Assembly: GCF_000600295.1 (NCBI RefSeq)
Contig: NZ_JEMG01000001.1
Coordinates: 1,974,085 to 2,038,084, forward strand
Origin: Hylemonella gracilis str. Niagara R
Lineage (GTDB): Bacteria > Pseudomonadota > Gammaproteobacteria > Burkholderiales > Burkholderiaceae_C
Direction: 5' to 3'
DNA length: 64,000 nt
The notes beneath the pieces were generated by a model that was not told the origin of the DNA, made no database searches, and was given only the letters and a program-made list of their open reading frames with translations. Position 1 is the stretch's first letter. Every line of letters starts with the position of its first letter. The position numbers were made by a program, and so were the translations under genes. Positions 38,217 to 45,265 of this stretch are shown piece by piece.

Positions 38217-39455
38217 TCACCCTTCGATGCCATGCAGGGCGAGCAGGGTCCGCATGCGGCGCACGGCCAGCTCGGGCTGTTCAAGCAGGTTCGCCGCATC
38301 GGCCAGGCGGAACAGCTCGGCGAAGTGCACGAGCGAACGCGTGCTCTGCTGGCCACCCACCATGGTGAAGTGGCTCTGGTGGCCGTTGAGCCATGCCATG
38401 AAGACCACACCCGTCTTGTAGAAGCGCGTGGGCGCCGCGAAGATGTGGCGCGACAGAGGCACCGTGGGGCCGAGGATGGCGTGGAAGCGCTCGGTGTTGC
38501 CACGGGCCAGTTCGCCCAGCGCGGCGCTCGCGGCTGGCGCGATGGCGTCGAAGATGCCCAGCAGCGCATCGCTCTGACCGTGCACCGGTGAATTGCCATA
38601 GCCGTCACCCGCGATCAGCTCGGCGTAGTTGAAGTCGTCGCCGGTGTACATGCGCACGCCTTGGCCGTCGATGCCGCCCGTGGTCGGCAGGCGGCGGCGC
38701 ATGGCGATTTCCTTGTGCTTGTCGAGCAGAGATATCTTGATGCCGTCGACCTTGTCCGGGTGCGCGGCGATGATGCCCAGCGCCGTGTCCATGGCGGCGT
38801 CCAAGTCCTTGTCGCCCCTGGCTCCGACTTGACCGGAGCCTCTCCAGTACCCGGCGAGGGCGGGGTCGAACATCTCACCCAGCCAGTGCAGCACGACCGG
38901 CTGTTTTGCCTGGCTGAGGATGCGGTCGTAGACGCGCTCGTAGTCGGCCGGGCTCTTGGCCACACGGGCCAGCGCGCGGCTGGCCATGACGATGAGCTTG
39001 CCGCCGAGTTTCTCGATGGCGGCCATCTGCTCCTCATAGGCACGGATCACGTCGTCCACGCTCTTGGCGGCCTCGGGGGCCAGGTGGTCGGTGCCGCAAC
39101 CGGAGGCGACGAGGGCCGCCGGGCCAAAATCGCGCGCGGCGTCCAGCGAACGGCGGATCAATTCGAGAGAGGTGGGCCAATCCAGGCCCATGCCGCGCTG
39201 GGCCGTGTCCATGGCTTCGGCCACGCCCAGGCCCAGGGACCACAGGCGCCGGCGGTAGGCGATGGTCACGTCCCAGTCCACCGCGCTTTGCAGCCAGGGG
39301 TCGACGATCGCGCGCGGGTCGGCCACCACGTGGGCGGCGGAGTAGGCGATGCGGTTGAACTTCACACCCGCGGCCGGCCGCACCGGCGCGGCACCGTGCA
39401 GCGCGTAGTTTTCCAGCGCGCCGGATGTGGTGGGCAGCTTGAGGGACAGGGCCAT
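38217..39455 (-). CDS. DUF993 protein, aldolase-like (dihydrodipicolinate synthase superfamily)
   Basis: A 412-residue protein recognised as DUF993 from features such as NRIAYSAAHVVADP near the N-terminus and GIKISLLDKHKEI. The Lys in the latter sits where DapA-type class I aldolases carry their Schiff-base Lys. MASRALARV and VVLHWLGEMFDP fit TIM-barrel strands. No function is established for the family to my knowledge. GAGGAG precedes the ATG at 39455. It lies between Gfo/Idh/MocA and the isomerase, a trio I recall in other sugar-derivative loci, so carbon-carbon cleavage of a keto-sugar is a testable guess. Confidence 0.82.
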   Translation of the reverse strand: MALSLKLPTTSGALENYALHGAAPVRPAAGVKFNRIAYSAAHVVADPRAIVDPWLQSAVDWDVTIAYRRRLWSLGLGVAEAMDTAQRGMGLDWPTSLELIRRSLDAARDFGPAALVASGCGTDHLAPEAAKSVDDVIRAYEEQMAAIEKLGGKLIVMASRALARVAKSPADYERVYDRILSQAKQPVVLHWLGEMFDPALAGYWRGSGQVGARGDKDLDAAMDTALGIIAAHPDKVDGIKISLLDKHKEIAMRRRLPTTGGIDGQGVRMYTGDDFNYAELIAGDGYGNSPVHGQSDALLGIFDAIAPAASAALGELARGNTERFHAILGPTVPLSRHIFAAPTRFYKTGVVFMAWLNGHQSHFTMVGGQQSTRSLVHFAELFRLADAANLLEQPELAVRRMRTLLALHGIEG

Positions 39456-39466
39456 GCGGTGTCTCC

Positions 39467-40642
39467 TCAGAAGTTCAACGAGGGAACATCGACGAAGCGT
39501 CGCTCCTTCCAGCTCTGCAGCGCGGCCTCCACCAGTTGCACGCCCTTGGCGCCTTCGGGCAGCGTCCACGCGTAGGGCGCGTCTTCCACCACGTGGCGGA
39601 TGAAGTGCTCCCACTGGATCTTGAAACCGTTGTCGTAGACCTGGGTGTCGGGCACGTCCTGCCATTGCTCGGTGAAGTTCATGGTCTGCTTCACGTCGGG
39701 GTTCCACACCGGACGCGGTGTGTTGACGCGGCTTTGCGCCTTGCAGTCGGTCAGCGTGGCCACGGCGGAGCCGTGCGTGCCGTCGACATGGAAGGTGACC
39801 AGGTCCTCGCGGTTGACGCGGGTGGCCCAGGACATGTTGAGCTGCGCGATGACGGGCTCACCGTTGTGGCCCGTCAGTTCGGCGATGGCGTAGGCCGCGT
39901 CGTCGGCCGTGCAGGCATAGGGCTTGCCGGCTTCGTCCCAGCGCTGGGGGATGTGGGTGGCGCCCAGGCAGGAGATGGATTTCACCTCGCCGAACAGGTT
40001 GTCCAGCACATAGCGCCAGTGGCACATCATGTCCAAGATCATGCCGCCGCCGTCTTCCGCGCGGTAGTTCCAGCTTGGACGCTGGATGGGTTGCAGGTCG
40101 CCTTCGAACACCCAGTAGCCGAACTCCAAGCGCAGCGAGAGCATGCGGCCGAAGAAGCCGGCGCGGCGCAGCATGTCCAGCTTGCGCAGGCCGGGCAGGA
40201 ACAGTTTGTCCTGCACGGCGCCGTGCTTGAGCCCGCTCTTTTTCGTGGCTTCCTGCGCTGTCTTGGCGATGTCCATCGCCTCGGCCAGAGTCGTGGCGAT
40301 GGGCTTCTCGCAATAGACATGCTTGCCCGCGCGCAGCGCCTTGGCCAGCAGCGTGGGGCGCATCTGCGTCGTGCCCGCATCGAAGAAGACCGTGTCATCC
40401 TTGTTCGCCAGCGCCTGGTCCAGGTCCGTGCCCCAGCGCCCGATGCCGTGTGCCTTGGCCAGCGCCTCGATCTTCTCGGCGTTGCGGCCGATCAGGATCG
40501 GGTCGGGCATGACCTTGTCGCCGTTGGAGAGCATGACACCCCCTTGGGCGCGGATGGCGCAGATGGAACGGATCAGGTGCTGGTTCATGCCCATGCGTCC
40601 TGTGACGCCGTGCATGATGATTCCCAGACGTTGGGTGGGCAT
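39467..40642 (-). CDS. Gfo/Idh/MocA-family oxidoreductase
   Basis: A 391-residue NAD(P)-dependent dehydrogenase. The N-terminal Rossmann fold starts GIIMHGVTGRMGMNQHL, an atypical glycine loop reminiscent of DapB. The catalytic EKP motif is HVYCEKPIATT, and the C-terminal domain has GGGMILDMMCHWRYVLDN, where Asp and His are the expected proton-relay residues. The family oxidises hydroxyls of sugars and inositols. AGGAGAA precedes the ATG at 40642. It follows the Bug-type gene, likely as the first catabolic step of the TetR-controlled operon. Confidence 0.9.
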   Translation of the reverse strand: MPTQRLGIIMHGVTGRMGMNQHLIRSICAIRAQGGVMLSNGDKVMPDPILIGRNAEKIEALAKAHGIGRWGTDLDQALANKDDTVFFDAGTTQMRPTLLAKALRAGKHVYCEKPIATTLAEAMDIAKTAQEATKKSGLKHGAVQDKLFLPGLRKLDMLRRAGFFGRMLSLRLEFGYWVFEGDLQPIQRPSWNYRAEDGGGMILDMMCHWRYVLDNLFGEVKSISCLGATHIPQRWDEAGKPYACTADDAAYAIAELTGHNGEPVIAQLNMSWATRVNREDLVTFHVDGTHGSAVATLTDCKAQSRVNTPRPVWNPDVKQTMNFTEQWQDVPDTQVYDNGFKIQWEHFIRHVVEDAPYAWTLPEGAKGVQLVEAALQSWKERRFVDVPSLNF

Positions 40643-40683
40643 GGATGGGTTCTCCTACGAAGTAAGGTCAACGGCAGTGCCGC

Positions 40684-41661
40684 TCAGGGGGTGATTTCCA
40701 GGCCGGCGGCCTTGACCAGCGCGGCGTTGTTCTTGATTTCAGTGCGGATGTAGGCGTCGAATTCGCGTGGCGTCAGCGTCCAGGCATCCGCGCCCAGGGA
40801 CAGGAAGCGTTCCTTGACCTCGGGCGTGGCCAGGGCCTTCACGACCTCGGACTGCAGGCGATCGACGATGGCGCGCGGCGTCTTGCCGGGCGCGAACAGG
40901 CCGATCCAGAAGTTGAATTCGGAGCCCGGCACGCCGGCTTCGGCCGTGGTCGGTACCTCGGGCAGGGCGCTGGCGCGCTGGGCCGAACCCACCGCGAGCG
41001 GCAACAACTGGCCTCCGCGGATCTGCCCGATCACGGGTGCGATGGGCGAGAAGTAATAGTCCACCCGGCCCGCGATCACTTCATTGACCGCTTCGGCCGA
41101 ACCCTTGAACGGAATGTTGGTGGCCTGGATCTTGGCGGCGAGCTTGAACTTCTCGGCGTTCAGGTGGGTGGCGCTGCCCTGGCCGGCGGACGCGAAATTG
41201 AGCTGCCCGGGGTTGGCGCGGGCGTAGCTCAGCAGTTCCTGCACGGTCTTGATGTTCTTGGACGGCGCGATCACCAGCACATTCGGCGTGGCCGAGATCG
41301 GCGTGATGGGCGTGAAGTCCTTCAGCGGATCGAAGGGCAGCTTGGCGAAGGTGTGCGGCGTCACCGTGTGCGAGGACGAATGGATCATGATCGTGTAGCC
41401 GTCCGGCGCGGACTGGGCCACGACCGCCTGGCCGATGGTGCCGCTGGCGCCGCCGCGGTTCTCGATCACGAATTGCTGGCCCATGCTCAGTCCCATCTTG
41501 TCGGTGATGGCGCGGGCGATGATGTCCGTGGTGCTGCCAGCGGCGAAAGGCACGATCACCCGGATCGGCTTGTTCGGGTAGCTGTTCTGGGCCTGGACGG
41601 CCAGCGGCACGAGCGCGGTCAGCGTGGCCATGGCGAGGAATCTGCGCAGATGCTGTTGCAT
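40684..41661 (-). CDS. Tripartite tricarboxylate transporter substrate-binding protein (Bug/TctC)
   Basis: A 325-residue periplasmic binding protein. The signal peptide is MATLTALVPLAVQAQ; the mature start is SYPNKPIRVIVPFAAGSTTD, followed by VIENRGGASGTIG and IPFKGSAEAVNEVIAG, all Bug-family marks. No TctA/TctB genes are nearby. It is the first gene of the operon, with AGGAGACAAACC before the ATG and a TetR-type operator 24-47 bp upstream. Pairing a Bug protein with sugar-type enzymes is unusual, since Bug ligands are mostly carboxylates; a sugar acid ligand would reconcile the two. Confidence 0.92.
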   Translation of the reverse strand: MQQHLRRFLAMATLTALVPLAVQAQNSYPNKPIRVIVPFAAGSTTDIIARAITDKMGLSMGQQFVIENRGGASGTIGQAVVAQSAPDGYTIMIHSSSHTVTPHTFAKLPFDPLKDFTPITPISATPNVLVIAPSKNIKTVQELLSYARANPGQLNFASAGQGSATHLNAEKFKLAAKIQATNIPFKGSAEAVNEVIAGRVDYYFSPIAPVIGQIRGGQLLPLAVGSAQRASALPEVPTTAEAGVPGSEFNFWIGLFAPGKTPRAIVDRLQSEVVKALATPEVKERFLSLGADAWTLTPREFDAYIRTEIKNNAALVKAAGLEITP

Positions 41662-41684
41662 GGTTTGTCTCCTGGTTGCTTGGA

Positions 41685-41708
41685 ATAATTAACTAGGCAG
41701 TGAATTAT
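41685..41708. promoter_or_regulatory. TetR-type operator, copy 1
   Basis: ATAATTAACT-AGGC-AGTGAATTAT is a 10-4-10 inverted repeat with 9 of 10 arm positions matching. It lies just upstream of the Bug-type gene, where a bound repressor would block the operon promoter. The same motif recurs before the tetR gene at 42495-42518. Confidence 0.72.
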
Positions 41709-41838
41709 AGGCGGGCGCGTGCCAATGCCCATCAGGGATTCGCCGGAGGGCGCACGCGCACGCGGACGGGCCGCCGGGGCCCGAAAAAGGACTGGAAACG
41801 TACCGGGGAGACCGAAAAGAGGTTCCGAGGAGGCCGTG

Positions 41839-42489
41839 TCAGCCGCGCAGCAGGGAACCCAGGATCAGGTCCGTCATGTGCGAGAGCCGCTCGTTGCGGG
41901 CCTTGGCGGACATCAGATCGCGGCCGAAGATGGCCGAGAGGGTGTGGTTGTTCGAGAGGTAGAAATAGGCGATGCCGGCGATCGAGATGTAGAGTTGCAT
42001 CGGGTCCACGCCGCCGCGCAAGCTGCCATCGCGTCGTCCGCGCTCCAGGATCTCGGCCAGCATGTCCAGCAGCGGTGAATTCAGTGCCCGGGCCTGCTGC
42101 GAATCCTGCAGATGCCTGGCCTTGTGCAGGTTGGCGCTGTTGAGCAGGGTCAGGAACTCGGGGTGGGCCAGGTAGTAGTTCCAGGTGAACGCCACCAGCT
42201 TGCGCACGGCCTCGGCCGGGGTCAGGTCCAACAGGTTCAGTTTGCGCTCTTCCTCGCGGATGTTGCCGTAGGCCTGTTCCAGCACGGCCTGGAACAGCTT
42301 TTCCTTGTCCTCGAAGTAGTAGTAGATCAGCCGCTTGTTCAGGCCGGCACGCTCGGCGATGCGGTCCATGCGTGCGCCGCCCAGGCCGAATTCAGCGAAC
42401 TCGTCGCGCGCAGCCGCCAGGATGGTGCCTTGCGAGCGGTCGGCGTCACGCAGGCGTTCCTCGGGGACGTTTTTGGGCGGGCGCGGCAT
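41839..42489 (-). CDS. TetR-family transcriptional regulator
   Basis: A 216-residue repressor. The N-terminal HTH contains AARDEFAEFGLGGARMDRIAERAGLNKRLIYYYFEDKEKLF-like sequence, with RLIYYYF as the recognition helix. The C-terminal ligand domain (about 85-210) is of the TetR_C type seen in RutR-like proteins. Inverted repeats with the same half-site stand before its own gene and before the Bug operon downstream on the same strand, so autoregulation and operon repression are expected. Confidence 0.93.
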   Translation of the reverse strand: MPRPPKNVPEERLRDADRSQGTILAAARDEFAEFGLGGARMDRIAERAGLNKRLIYYYFEDKEKLFQAVLEQAYGNIREEERKLNLLDLTPAEAVRKLVAFTWNYYLAHPEFLTLLNSANLHKARHLQDSQQARALNSPLLDMLAEILERGRRDGSLRGGVDPMQLYISIAGIAYFYLSNNHTLSAIFGRDLMSAKARNERLSHMTDLILGSLLRG

Positions 42490-42494
42490 GTTGT

Positions 42495-42518
42495 TTAATT
42501 CACTTATTGGTTAATTAT
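42495..42518. promoter_or_regulatory. TetR-type operator, copy 2
   Basis: TTAATTCACT-TATT-GGTTAATTAT is the same 10-4-10 inverted-repeat design as the site at 41685-41708, with half-site close to ATAATTCACT. It begins 6 bp before the tetR start codon, between tetR and the divergent MFS gene, so it could control both. Confidence 0.68.
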
Positions 42519-42586
42519 TGGTCCAAAAGGCTGGGTCTGGGGTCGGGCCGACTTTACACAACTGGCACGCCGGCTAAGCTGTGTCC

Positions 42587-43879
42587 ATGACGCAGCAGGC
42601 AAACCAGGACTCAATCCCACAACCCGCCTCGACCGTAGTCCCGGCCCGCATCCTGCCGGTGATCGTGCTGTCGCAGTTCGCCGCCACCTCGCTCTGGTTC
42701 GCCGTCAACGCGGTCATGCCTGACCTGCAGCATGCGTGGGCCTGGCCGGCGGAGGCCGTGGGCCGCCTGACCTCGGCCGTGCAACTGGGTTTTGTCGCGG
42801 GCACCTTGGTGTTTGCCTTGCTGATGGTGGCCGACCGGTTTTCGCCTTCGCGGGTGTTCATGGTCTGTGCCTTGGTGGGTGCGCTCGTGAACGCTGCCAC
42901 GCTCTGGGTGGACGGGAATCTGTCGTTGCTGTTGGTTCTGCGCTTCGCGGTGGGTTTTCTGCTGGCAGGGATCTATCCCGTGGGCATGAAGATCGCAGCC
43001 AGCTGGTACCGCGAGGGCCTGGGCGGGGCCATGGGCGTGCTGATCGGGGCGCTGATTCTCGGCACGGCCTTGCCGCACGGCTTGCGCGCGCTGGCGGCCG
43101 CGACTCAGGGCACCGGGGGCGAGGGCGCGTGGGCGAACCTGCTCGCGGCCTGTGGGCTGGCGCCTTGGCAGGCCGTGGTGCTCGGGGTGTCGCTGCTCGC
43201 GGCCCTGGGCGGATTGCTGACGGCCTGGCTGGTGCCTGACAGCCCCTGGCAGCAACGTTCGGCGCAGGCGAAAGGCGCCGCCGTCGCACACAGCGCGGGC
43301 GGTCTTCGGCTCGCTTCGCTGGCCCTGATCTGGCAGGACCGACGCCTGCGGGCTTCGGTCTTCGGCTACTTCGGTCACATGTGGGAGATCTACACCTGCT
43401 TCGTGCTGGTGCCGCTCATCGTCGGCCTGCGTTTCGCGGGCGCGGCGCAAAGCGCCTGGTCCTTCGCCATCATCGGCGCGGGCTTCATCGGTTGCGCGGG
43501 CGGGGGATGGCTGGCGCGCCAGCGAGGCAGCGCGCGGGTGGCCCAGGTGCAGTTGGCGGTCAGCGCGGCCTGCTGCCTGGTCGCGCCGCTGATGCTGCAC
43601 GCGCCCGATGTCGTGTTCCTGGGTTGGCTGCTTCTGTGGGGGGTGACGGTGTCCGGGGACTCGCCGCAGTTCTCGGCCTTGACGGCGCGCAACGCGCCCC
43701 AGGCGGCGGTGGGCAGCGTGCTGACCTTGGTCAACTGCATCGGCTTCGTGATCTCGGTGCTCAGCATCGAGCTGTTCACCTCGGCCTTGCCGCACCTGGC
43801 CCTGGGTCTGCTGCTGCCCCTGCTGGGGGTCGGCCCCTTGATCGGCCTGTGGATGTTCCGGCCGCTGCTGCGTGCCTAA
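42587..43879 (+). CDS. MFS transporter
   Basis: A 430-residue major-facilitator protein with about 12 hydrophobic helices. It has RILPVIVLSQFAATSLWFAVNAVMPDL at the first helix, a motif-A-like ADRFSPSR loop, and GIYPVGMKIAASWYREGLGGAMG in helix 4-5. It resembles nitrate/cyanate-type and CynX-like MFS members. The ATG at 42587 is 98 bp from the divergent tetR start and shares the operator at 42495-42518, so TetR may control it. Substrate unknown; export or uptake of an island-related compound is possible. Confidence 0.88.
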   Translation: MTQQANQDSIPQPASTVVPARILPVIVLSQFAATSLWFAVNAVMPDLQHAWAWPAEAVGRLTSAVQLGFVAGTLVFALLMVADRFSPSRVFMVCALVGALVNAATLWVDGNLSLLLVLRFAVGFLLAGIYPVGMKIAASWYREGLGGAMGVLIGALILGTALPHGLRALAAATQGTGGEGAWANLLAACGLAPWQAVVLGVSLLAALGGLLTAWLVPDSPWQQRSAQAKGAAVAHSAGGLRLASLALIWQDRRLRASVFGYFGHMWEIYTCFVLVPLIVGLRFAGAAQSAWSFAIIGAGFIGCAGGGWLARQRGSARVAQVQLAVSAACCLVAPLMLHAPDVVFLGWLLLWGVTVSGDSPQFSALTARNAPQAAVGSVLTLVNCIGFVISVLSIELFTSALPHLALGLLLPLLGVGPLIGLWMFRPLLRA

Positions 43880-43939
43880 GAGGGGGCCACGTGGCGGCGG
43901 CGTGACCGTGAGCCGGCGCGGTCGCCACCCGGCCCGTCC

Positions 43940-44251
43940 TCAATCGGCGTCAGGCCAGTCGCTGAACGGAAACGGCGCCTCGTCGCGAGCGAAGCTCAAG
44001 TAGTGCGCGATCTGACGCAGGTAGTGTCCCAATGCGCGGCCGAAGTGGCGCAGGCGTTCGTTGGGCGCGTCGCTGGCGATGCTGAGCAGCAACTGCACCA
44101 GGGCCAGCGCGAAAAGCACGGTGGCAGCCAGGTAAAAGGCCATGCCCATCAGCACCATGACGATGGCGCGCAGGCCCAGCTGGCGTTTCTTGCTGGGACC
44201 GGCGGGGGGGGTGGCGTTGTCCGGGCTGGGCGGGGTGTTGGGTTCGCTCAA
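43940..44251 (-). CDS. DUF4389 domain membrane protein
   Basis: A 103-residue protein with two adjacent hydrophobic stretches (AIVMVLMGMAFYLAATVLFALALVQLLLSI) and the conserved HFGRALGHYLRQIAHYLSF then PFPFSDWP ending, typical of DUF4389. The start is a TTG at 44251 behind AGGAG with an 8-nt spacer; the nearby ATG at 44257 is in a different frame. Function unknown. It converges with the MFS gene and is divergent from the next small gene. Confidence 0.8.
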   Translation of the reverse strand: MSEPNTPPSPDNATPPAGPSKKRQLGLRAIVMVLMGMAFYLAATVLFALALVQLLLSIASDAPNERLRHFGRALGHYLRQIAHYLSFARDEAPFPFSDWPDAD

Positions 44252-44325
44252 GGTCCATGCTCCTATGACGGTGGGATGCGCACTGTACCTAAAGCAGGAA
44301 GCCTCCCGTGCCTTAAGCTCACGCC

Positions 44326-44664
44326 ATGAAGGATATGAACCGACCCTACTCCGTCCGCCTCTACGACCCCCAGGGCGAGGGTGATGCGCAAGGCAGCAGG
44401 GTGCGCGAGCAGGCGCAGCGTCGCTTCGCCCAGGTACTGGAAGACCATCTCGGTGACGCCGAGCTGGTGCTGCCCGTGCACGCCGCCTACTTGCGCATTG
44501 CGCAGGCTTATGGCGATCCGCCGAATCTGGAGGCGTTGACCGACGCCGAGCGCGAAATCGCTCAGCAATGGCTGCTCGCCGAAAGTGCCGCCCTGGAGGC
44601 CGTGTTCGGGCCACTGCGTGGCATGAGCGAGAGTTTTTATGAAATCCGACCCACCGGCTCTTGA
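44326..44664 (+). CDS. Hypothetical protein (112 residues)
   Basis: The frame MKDMNRPYSVRLYDPQGEGD to FYEIRPTGS is acidic and mainly helical, with no signal or membrane segment. Strong third-position GC and the gap position between a divergent DUF4389 gene and a downstream DUF2721 gene support a real gene over the overlapping minus-strand frame. I recognise no domain. No good ribosome site is visible before the ATG. Confidence 0.62.
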   Translation: MKDMNRPYSVRLYDPQGEGDAQGSRVREQAQRRFAQVLEDHLGDAELVLPVHAAYLRIAQAYGDPPNLEALTDAEREIAQQWLLAESAALEAVFGPLRGMSESFYEIRPTGS

Positions 44665-44786
44665 ACTGCACTGGCAACATTCCATGCTTGGCGCTGCCGG
44701 TGCAAAACCCCTCTGGCGCGCTCTCTGGGCAGTCTTGGGGAATCTTCTCGCTCGATCGGCGCCATGGTCCACCCGATAATCCGCCC

Positions 44787-45239
44787 ATGGCTCTTTTCAC
44801 CGATACCTCCACCGTCACCCACGGCATCCAGCTCGCCGTCGCGCCGGTTTTCCTGCTCACCGCCGTGGCCGGCATGATCGGCGCGGTGGCCGGTCGGCTG
44901 GCCCGCATCATCGACCGGGGCCGCACCCTGGACGAGAAACTGCGCGTCAATGCCGAACCCGCACTGGCACCCTACTGGGTCCAGGAACTGGCCGCGCTAC
45001 GGCAGCGCGGCCTGCTGGCCAACACCACCATCGGCTTGCTGACCTTGTGCGCCTTCGTGATCGGCCTGACCATCGTGCTGCTCTTCCTGGGCGAGACCAC
45101 GGCTTTCAAGATCGACCATTACGCGATCTACGGCTTTCTGGCGGGCGTGCTCTGTTTCATGGCCGCGCTGGGCTGTTTCTTCGCCGAGACCCTGCTGGCC
45201 GCTCGGGTGCTCAAGTTCCGGCAGCTCGGCGACGACTGA
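44787..45239 (+). CDS. DUF2721 domain membrane protein
   Basis: A 150-residue protein. It begins MALFTDTSTVTHGIQLAVAPVFLLTAVAGMIG and has TIGLLTLCAFVIGLTIVLLFLG and a third hydrophobic segment, with the DUF2721 signature RLARIIDRGR between the first two. Three membrane helices are predicted. The start at 44787 is chosen because upstream in-frame sequence lacks family similarity. Function unknown. Confidence 0.85.
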   Translation: MALFTDTSTVTHGIQLAVAPVFLLTAVAGMIGAVAGRLARIIDRGRTLDEKLRVNAEPALAPYWVQELAALRQRGLLANTTIGLLTLCAFVIGLTIVLLFLGETTAFKIDHYAIYGFLAGVLCFMAALGCFFAETLLAARVLKFRQLGDD

Positions 45240-45265
45240 GCTGCCATGCCGGTCTGCGCAATCCC

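Noticed and set aside
44263..44772. 169-codon minus-strand frame opposite the 112-residue gene
   Set aside because: It has no motif, overlaps two start regions and shows less typical codon use than the plus-strand frame.
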